From Lysobacteraceae bacterium (GTDB lineage: Bacteria > Pseudomonadota > Gammaproteobacteria > Xanthomonadales > Rhodanobacteraceae), in contig JAGWNA010000018.1 of NCBI GenBank assembly GCA_028871555.1, forward strand, positions 1 to 47,543: DNA of 47,543 nt. Reading direction: 5' to 3'. This document shows positions 35,714 through 47,543 of the stretch, piece by piece. Both the position numbers and the translations under genes were made by a program. Positions within the stretch are counted from its first letter, which is position 1. Every line of letters begins with the position of its first letter. The notes beneath the pieces were generated by a model. The model saw nothing but the letters and a program-made list of their open reading frames with translations. It did not search any database and was not told the DNA's origin.

Positions 35714-38700
35714 TTGATCAACGGTTGGCTAATGCTGCTGGTGTCGGTGCTGTACGTCGGGCTGCTCTTCGCGGTGGCTTTTGTCGGGGATCGGCGGCCT
35801 CTGTACCCGCAGCGACCGAGATTGCGTCCGCTCGTCTACAGCCTGGCAATGGCCGTGTACTGCTCGTCATGGACATTTTACGGGGCGGTAGGCACGGCAG
35901 CGCGTGCGGGCTGGGCGTATCTGCCGATTTACCTGGGTCCGATCCTGCTGTTCGTGTTCGGGTTCGGGCTGTTGCGTCGGCTGGTGGGCGTGGTGGAACA
36001 GCGCAATATCACTTCGATCGCCGACTTCATCGGAGCGCGTTTCGGCAAGTCGCATCGCCTGGCGGCACTGGTCGCGGTGATCGCGGTGGTGGCGGTGGTG
36101 CCGTACATCGCGTTGCAGCTGAAGGCGGTGGCGACGTCATTCAATGTGCTGGGCGGGGTCATCCACGGCAGTGCGAAAGAGGGCGGCATCGACACTGCAT
36201 TATGTTGCGCGGTTCTGCTGGCGGCATTCGCGATACTTTTTGGCACGCGCAGCATCGATGCGACCGAACATCATCACGGCCTGATGCTGGCGATCGCGTT
36301 GGAGTCGCTGATCAAGCTGCTCGCGTTTATGGCGTTGGCAGGTTATGCGTACTGGCATGGTCCGGGGCTTCCCGCCACCTTGCAACTTCCGGCCACGTCG
36401 TCGGGCAGCGGCATGTCGTCCGGGTTTCTCGCCAAGACGCTGCTGGCCTTTCTGGCGATGTTCTGCCTGCCGAGGCAGTTCCAGATCGGCGTGGTCGAAT
36501 GTGAGAATGCTGACGATCTCAAGCGAGCGCGCTGGATCATGCCGGCGTACCTGGTGATCGTCAGTCTGGCGGTTCTGCCGATCGTGGCGGCCGGTGCACA
36601 CATGCCGCTGGTACGCCAGGACAATGCCGATGCATGGGTACTGACGTTGCCGCTTGCCTATGGCAATCACGGCATGGCGCTGCTGGCGTTCATCGGCGGT
36701 TTTTCAGCGGCAACCGGCATGGTGATCGTGGCCTCCGTGGCGCTGTCGACCATGATCAGCAACGATCTGGTGATGCCCGCACTGCTGCGGATCCAATGGC
36801 TGCATCTGGAGCAGCGCAGCGACCTGTCGCAGCTGGTGCTGAACGTACGACGAGTGGCGATCGTGACATTGGCACTGATGGCCTATGTCTACTATCGCGG
36901 TGTCGCCGACGAGGAAAACCTCGCTGCCACCGGCCTGCTGGCGTTTGCGGCGGTGGCGCAATTCGCACCGGCACTGATCGCCGCTCTGTACTGGCGCGGC
37001 GCGAGCCGGCGCGGCGTGGTGATCGGTCTGCTGGCTGGTTTCGCGGTATGGGCATACACCTTGCTGTTGCCGGAGATCGTCCATGCCGATCACTGGTTGC
37101 AGACAGGCCCGTACGGCTGGAGCTGGCTGCGCCCGCAGGAACTGTTCCATCTCAGTGGCTGGGACCCGGTCATGCATGCGACGTTCTGGTCGCTGCTGGT
37201 CAACGTCGGTTGCATGGTGTTCTTCTCGCTGCGATTCCGCCCTACCCTGGAAGACCGGCTGCTGGCGTCGATGTTTGTCGATCCGGATCCGAGCAACCCG
37301 GGCGGCACCGGCGACTGGCGCGGCCGGGTGGTATTCGCCGATCTGCGCACGATCGCCGAACGCATTGTCGGTGAGCGCGGCAGCACGCGCGCCTTCGAGG
37401 AATATGCGCAGCGACGGGGACGACCCTTGCTGGCCAATGAAGCGGCGGATCGTGCGTTGATCCAGCATACCGAACGCCTGCTCGCATCGGCTGTCGGTGC
37501 GGCCAATGCGCGACGCATCCTGATGGGCGTGCTGTCCGGCAGCGGACTGGATATTGCCGAGGCGATGGCGCTGATGGATGAGGCCTCGCAGGAACTGCGC
37601 TTCAACCGCAAGCTGCTCGCCTCCACGCTGGAGAACGTCTCGCAAGGGATCAGCGTGGTCGATGCTCGCATGCATCTGGTGGCGTGGAACCGGCGCTATC
37701 TGGAACTGTTCGATTATCCCGAAGGCATGGTCTACGTCGGCGTGCCGGTGGCCGATCTGATCGGCTGGAATGCCGAGCTGGGCGAATGCGGCCCGGGCGA
37801 AGTGGAAGAGCATGTGGCCAAGCGCATCGATTACATGCGTGCCGGTTCGTCGCATCTGTTCCAGCGGATACGCCCGGACGGCACCGTCATCGAAATGCGC
37901 GGACGCGCGCTTCCGGACGGCGGGTATGTCACGACCTATACCGACGTTACCGCCTACAAGCATGCCGAGCAGGCGCTGATCGAAATCAACGAAACACTGG
38001 AACAGCGCGTCGAGCAACGTACTGCGGAATTGTCCCAGGCACTGGCCGACACGGCCAACGCACGCCGTGCGGCGGAAGCGGCCAACATCTCCAAGACACG
38101 GTTCCTGGCCGCAGCCAGCCATGACCTGCTGCAGCCGTTGAATGCGGCACGCCTGTTCACCTCGGCCCTGCGCCAGCACCCCGGCCTGGATGCCGAGGCG
38201 AGCCAACTGGCCGAGCGCATCGATGCCTCGTTCCTCGCCGCCGAGGATCTGCTCGATGCGCTGCTGGATATCTCGCGACTGGATGCCGGCACATATCGGC
38301 CGGACGTGGGTGGTTTTGCACTGGGCGAACTGTTCGATTCATTGAAGACGCAGTTTGCCGTGGTGGCCGAGAAGCGCGGACTTCGCCTGCGCGTGGTGCC
38401 GACGAAACTGGCGGTGCGCAGCGACCCGCAGTTGCTGCGCCGGATCGTGCAGAACTTTCTGTCCAATGCGCTGCGCTATACCCGCCAGGGTACGGTACTG
38501 CTGGGAGCACGTCGGGTGCAGGGCGAAGTGCGGATCGAGGTGTTGGATTCCGGCCCGGGCATCGCTGCCGAACAGCGCGCCCGCATCTTCGATGAATTCC
38601 AGCGGTTGAATCAGCCATCGCCATGGGGAGAGAAAGGGCTTGGACTGGGACTGTCGATCTGCGACCGGCTGGCAGGCATCCTCGATCACCGGCTCGATTT

Positions 38701-39193
38701 GAAGTCGAAGGTGGATCGCGGCAGCTGTTTTGCGGTTACCGTGCCGCGCAATGCAGCGGTACCGGTACGTCGCCAGGAGGTGCAACGCAATGGTCCGGAC
38801 AGGCAGCTGCCGCTGACCGTGCTGTGCCTGGACAACGACATGACGATCCTGGAAGGCATGCGCGCACTGCTCGGTCGCTGGGGGGTCGATTGCCGGGTTG
38901 CGCTGGACCTCGAGCAGGCGCGCAGCGAACTGGCGCATGGCAAGTTCGACCTCATTCTGGCCGATTACCATCTCGCTGACGATACCGACGGCTTGCAGGT
39001 GCTGCAGATGCTGCGCAGCGAATATCTCCAATTGCCGCCGGCGGTGATGATCACTGCAGATGGCAGCAGCGAACTCAAGCAGCGTGCCCGGGTGTTTGGT
39101 TATCCGATCCTGCACAAGCCGGTCAGACCGGCGGCACTGCGCGCGCTGCTGACCGCAGTGGTGCGGCGGCAGGGCGAGGAGCGGCCAGCCTGA
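35714..39193 (+). CDS. Hybrid sensor histidine kinase with symporter-like sensor (CrbS-like)
   Basis: 1159 aa. The N-terminal half (residues about 1-490) is a sodium:solute symporter (SLC5) domain with about 13 membrane helices. Then come a possible STAC-like linker, a PAS domain (about 635-750, ENVSQGISVVDARMHLVAWNRRYLELF), a coiled coil, HisKA with phosphoacceptor His803 (ASHDLLQPLN), HATPase (NALRYTR, DSGPGIA, GLGLGLSICD) and a receiver with Asp1084 (LADYH). This order matches CrbS, the acetate-responsive kinase that with CrbR controls acs. The start is TTG at 35714 with GGGGAG 7 nt upstream; no in-frame ATG lies nearby. A NarL-type regulator next to acs in this window (45554) is the likely partner. 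Confidence 0.9.
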   Translation: MINGWLMLLVSVLYVGLLFAVAFVGDRRPLYPQRPRLRPLVYSLAMAVYCSSWTFYGAVGTAARAGWAYLPIYLGPILLFVFGFGLLRRLVGVVEQRNITSIADFIGARFGKSHRLAALVAVIAVVAVVPYIALQLKAVATSFNVLGGVIHGSAKEGGIDTALCCAVLLAAFAILFGTRSIDATEHHHGLMLAIALESLIKLLAFMALAGYAYWHGPGLPATLQLPATSSGSGMSSGFLAKTLLAFLAMFCLPRQFQIGVVECENADDLKRARWIMPAYLVIVSLAVLPIVAAGAHMPLVRQDNADAWVLTLPLAYGNHGMALLAFIGGFSAATGMVIVASVALSTMISNDLVMPALLRIQWLHLEQRSDLSQLVLNVRRVAIVTLALMAYVYYRGVADEENLAATGLLAFAAVAQFAPALIAALYWRGASRRGVVIGLLAGFAVWAYTLLLPEIVHADHWLQTGPYGWSWLRPQELFHLSGWDPVMHATFWSLLVNVGCMVFFSLRFRPTLEDRLLASMFVDPDPSNPGGTGDWRGRVVFADLRTIAERIVGERGSTRAFEEYAQRRGRPLLANEAADRALIQHTERLLASAVGAANARRILMGVLSGSGLDIAEAMALMDEASQELRFNRKLLASTLENVSQGISVVDARMHLVAWNRRYLELFDYPEGMVYVGVPVADLIGWNAELGECGPGEVEEHVAKRIDYMRAGSSHLFQRIRPDGTVIEMRGRALPDGGYVTTYTDVTAYKHAEQALIEINETLEQRVEQRTAELSQALADTANARRAAEAANISKTRFLAAASHDLLQPLNAARLFTSALRQHPGLDAEASQLAERIDASFLAAEDLLDALLDISRLDAGTYRPDVGGFALGELFDSLKTQFAVVAEKRGLRLRVVPTKLAVRSDPQLLRRIVQNFLSNALRYTRQGTVLLGARRVQGEVRIEVLDSGPGIAAEQRARIFDEFQRLNQPSPWGEKGLGLGLSICDRLAGILDHRLDLKSKVDRGSCFAVTVPRNAAVPVRRQEVQRNGPDRQLPLTVLCLDNDMTILEGMRALLGRWGVDCRVALDLEQARSELAHGKFDLILADYHLADDTDGLQVLQMLRSEYLQLPPAVMITADGSSELKQRARVFGYPILHKPVRPAALRALLTAVVRRQGEERPA

Positions 39194-39209
39194 GTGAGAG
39201 CGCCGGCGG

Positions 39210-40673
<1,464 letters not shown>

Positions 40674-40692
40674 CTGTGGTATTCCCCTGGAC

Positions 40693-45396
<4,704 letters not shown>

Positions 45397-45425
45397 GTTC
45401 TCCACTCCCGGGTGGGGGAGAATCG

Positions 45426-45455
45426 ACTATAGTGCGCCGCAACAAAAGAAAGCAA
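45426..45455 (-). promoter_or_regulatory. Sigma-70-type promoter of gltBD
   Basis: On the minus strand -35 TTGCTT (45450-45455) and -10 TATAGT (45426-45431) with an 18-nt spacer, in an AT-rich island, about 30 nt before the gltB start. No sigma-54 signature is seen here, unlike glnA and porin-glnK-amtB. Confidence 0.55.
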
Positions 45456-45553
45456 GAAAATCAAATAGCCGTATATAAGTCCGTTTGGCGGCGTCCGCCG
45501 ACGCGGCCGGAACAGTGCGGGACCGCGTTGGCGCCGGCCGTGCGGCGGGCGGG

Positions 45554-46225
45554 TCAGTCGAGGTCGTTCGCCATGGCCGGCGGGCTTTCCAGGTCGACGG
45601 CCAGCTGGCTGGCAATGAGCGCAACCTGGGTGCGGTTGTTGACGCCCATCTTGCGCATGATCGCGGTCATGTGCGCTTTCACGGTGGCCTCGGACACGCC
45701 AAGCTCCCAGGCGATCTGCTTGTTGAGCAGGCCCTCGGCGATCATCGTCATGACCCGGAATTGCTGCGGTGTGAGTGTGGCGATGCACGCGGCGGCATCG
45801 GCCTCTTCGGTCTTCAGCGTCACCGCGCCGCCGAGCAGCTGGTGTGGCAGCCACACGTCGCCGTCCAGCACGGCACGGACCGCCTGGACGATCACTTCAC
45901 CGGGTGTCGATTTCGGGATGTAGCCGCAGGCACCATGCGCCAACGCCCGCCGTGCCACCTGCGACTCCTCGTGACCGGACACCACGATGGTCGGCAGGCC
46001 CGGATACTGGCCGCGAATATGCGCCAGTGCCGAATAGCCGCGCGCGCCGGGCATGTGCAGATCCAGCAGCAGCAACTCGGCCTCCGGAAACTGCTCGATC
46101 ATGGCCAGCAAGGAATGGACGCTGTCGGCCGTGCGCACCTGAGCCTGCGGCAAGGCGCCGTGCACCGCGCGCTGGAGCGCGTCGCGGAACAGCGGGTGAT
46201 CATCGGCGATCAGGACATCGGTCAT
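45554..46225 (-). CDS. NarL/LuxR-type response regulator (CrbR-like)
   Basis: 223 aa from the ATG at 46225 (MTDVLIADDHPLF), which fits family N-termini; the in-frame ATG at 46240 would add five residues, and neither has a good ribosome site. The receiver has its phosphoacceptor Asp55 (LLLLDLHMPG, Asp60 in the long form), conserved VVSGHEE and YIPKST. The C-terminal LuxR helix-turn-helix is LTPQQFRVMTMIAEGLLNKQIAWELGVSEATVKAHMTAIMRKMGV. It is immediately next to acs, separated by a repeat. This matches CrbR/AgmR/ErdR regulators of acetyl-CoA synthetase. The cognate kinase is probably the SSS-type hybrid at 35714. Confidence 0.9.
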   Translation of the reverse strand: MTDVLIADDHPLFRDALQRAVHGALPQAQVRTADSVHSLLAMIEQFPEAELLLLDLHMPGARGYSALAHIRGQYPGLPTIVVSGHEESQVARRALAHGACGYIPKSTPGEVIVQAVRAVLDGDVWLPHQLLGGAVTLKTEEADAAACIATLTPQQFRVMTMIAEGLLNKQIAWELGVSEATVKAHMTAIMRKMGVNNRTQVALIASQLAVDLESPPAMANDLD

Positions 46226-46240
46226 GGGAGCCACGGGCAT

Positions 46241-46318
46241 GGTAGGAGCGCACCTTGTGCGCGAGTGCTCTTGTCAGGATGTCGGCAAATCCTTTTGCGC
46301 ACAAGGTGCGCTCCTACC
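46241..46318. repeat. Perfect 22-bp inverted repeat (REP-like element)
   Basis: The arms 46241-46262 and 46297-46318 are exact reverse complements, beginning GGTAGGAGCGCACC and containing TTGTGCGC, around a 34-nt centre. It fills the spacer between the response regulator and acs. The GTAGGAGCG-type motif recurs at 3623-3632. It looks like the REP/BIME-type intergenic repeats common in Xanthomonadales and Pseudomonas. It could also form a bidirectional transcript-end hairpin, but no strong U-tract follows. Confidence 0.8.
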
Positions 46319-46325
46319 TATTTCC

Positions 46326-47543
<1,218 letters not shown>

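Overview
The window looks like a chromosomal origin region from a high-GC gammaproteobacterium of the order Xanthomonadales, probably Rhodanobacteraceae (Rhodanobacter/Dyella-like). The basis is the gene order yidC-rnpA-rpmH / dnaA-dnaN-recF-gyrB followed by a TPR gene, tonB-exbB-exbD-exbD and pdxJ, a layout I know from Xanthomonads. The placement is from protein families and synteny only; no database search was run.

Region by region: 1-3.6 kb is the 3' part of an operon for a membrane complex related to group 4 hydrogenase and complex I, whose large subunit has lost the nickel-binding cysteines. 3.7-8.0 kb is a nitrogen-assimilation block on the minus strand (glnA; a TorF-type porin, glnK and amtB) with two near-identical sigma-54 promoters and a shared upstream element. 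8.3-19.3 kb is a mixed housekeeping and envelope region: uppP, an AI-2E-type permease with a string of small stress/envelope genes (YqjE-like, DUF883, DUF1328), a PEBP protein, a sugar/sorbosone dehydrogenase-like protein, a VOC protein, DUF3820, a YheT hydrolase, a PlsC acyltransferase, an Lrp/AsnC regulator divergent from phhA, and a TetR regulator divergent from a DUF1348 gene over a perfect operator-like palindrome. 19.4-20.5 kb is a RES/Xre toxin-antitoxin pair.

20.7-29.7 kb is the replication-origin core: yidC, rnpA and rpmH leftward, dnaA, dnaN, recF and gyrB rightward, with DnaA boxes on both sides of dnaA. 29.9-33.8 kb holds a secreted TPR protein and the TonB-ExbB-ExbD-ExbD energy-transduction operon, closed by a strong terminator. 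Just after that terminator is a short stretch resembling an internally deleted class C group II intron. 34.1-35.6 kb has pdxJ and an Sfp-type phosphopantetheinyl transferase on the minus strand.

35.7-47.5 kb holds a large hybrid sensor kinase with a solute-symporter-like sensor domain (CrbS-like), gltD and gltB (glutamate synthase), a NarL-type response regulator (CrbR-like) and the C-terminal part of acs (acetyl-CoA synthetase), cut by the window edge. Kinase, regulator and acs are likely one acetate-responsive circuit interrupted by gltBD. GlnA, GlnK, AmtB and GltBD together cover ammonium uptake, sensing and assimilation.

No tRNA, rRNA, CRISPR array, prophage or intact insertion sequence was seen. 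The strongest items for a second look are the hydrogenase-like complex without a nickel site, the duplicated sigma-54 promoter architecture, the CrbS/CrbR/acs arrangement, the possible group II intron remnant and the pdxJ-PPTase pairing.
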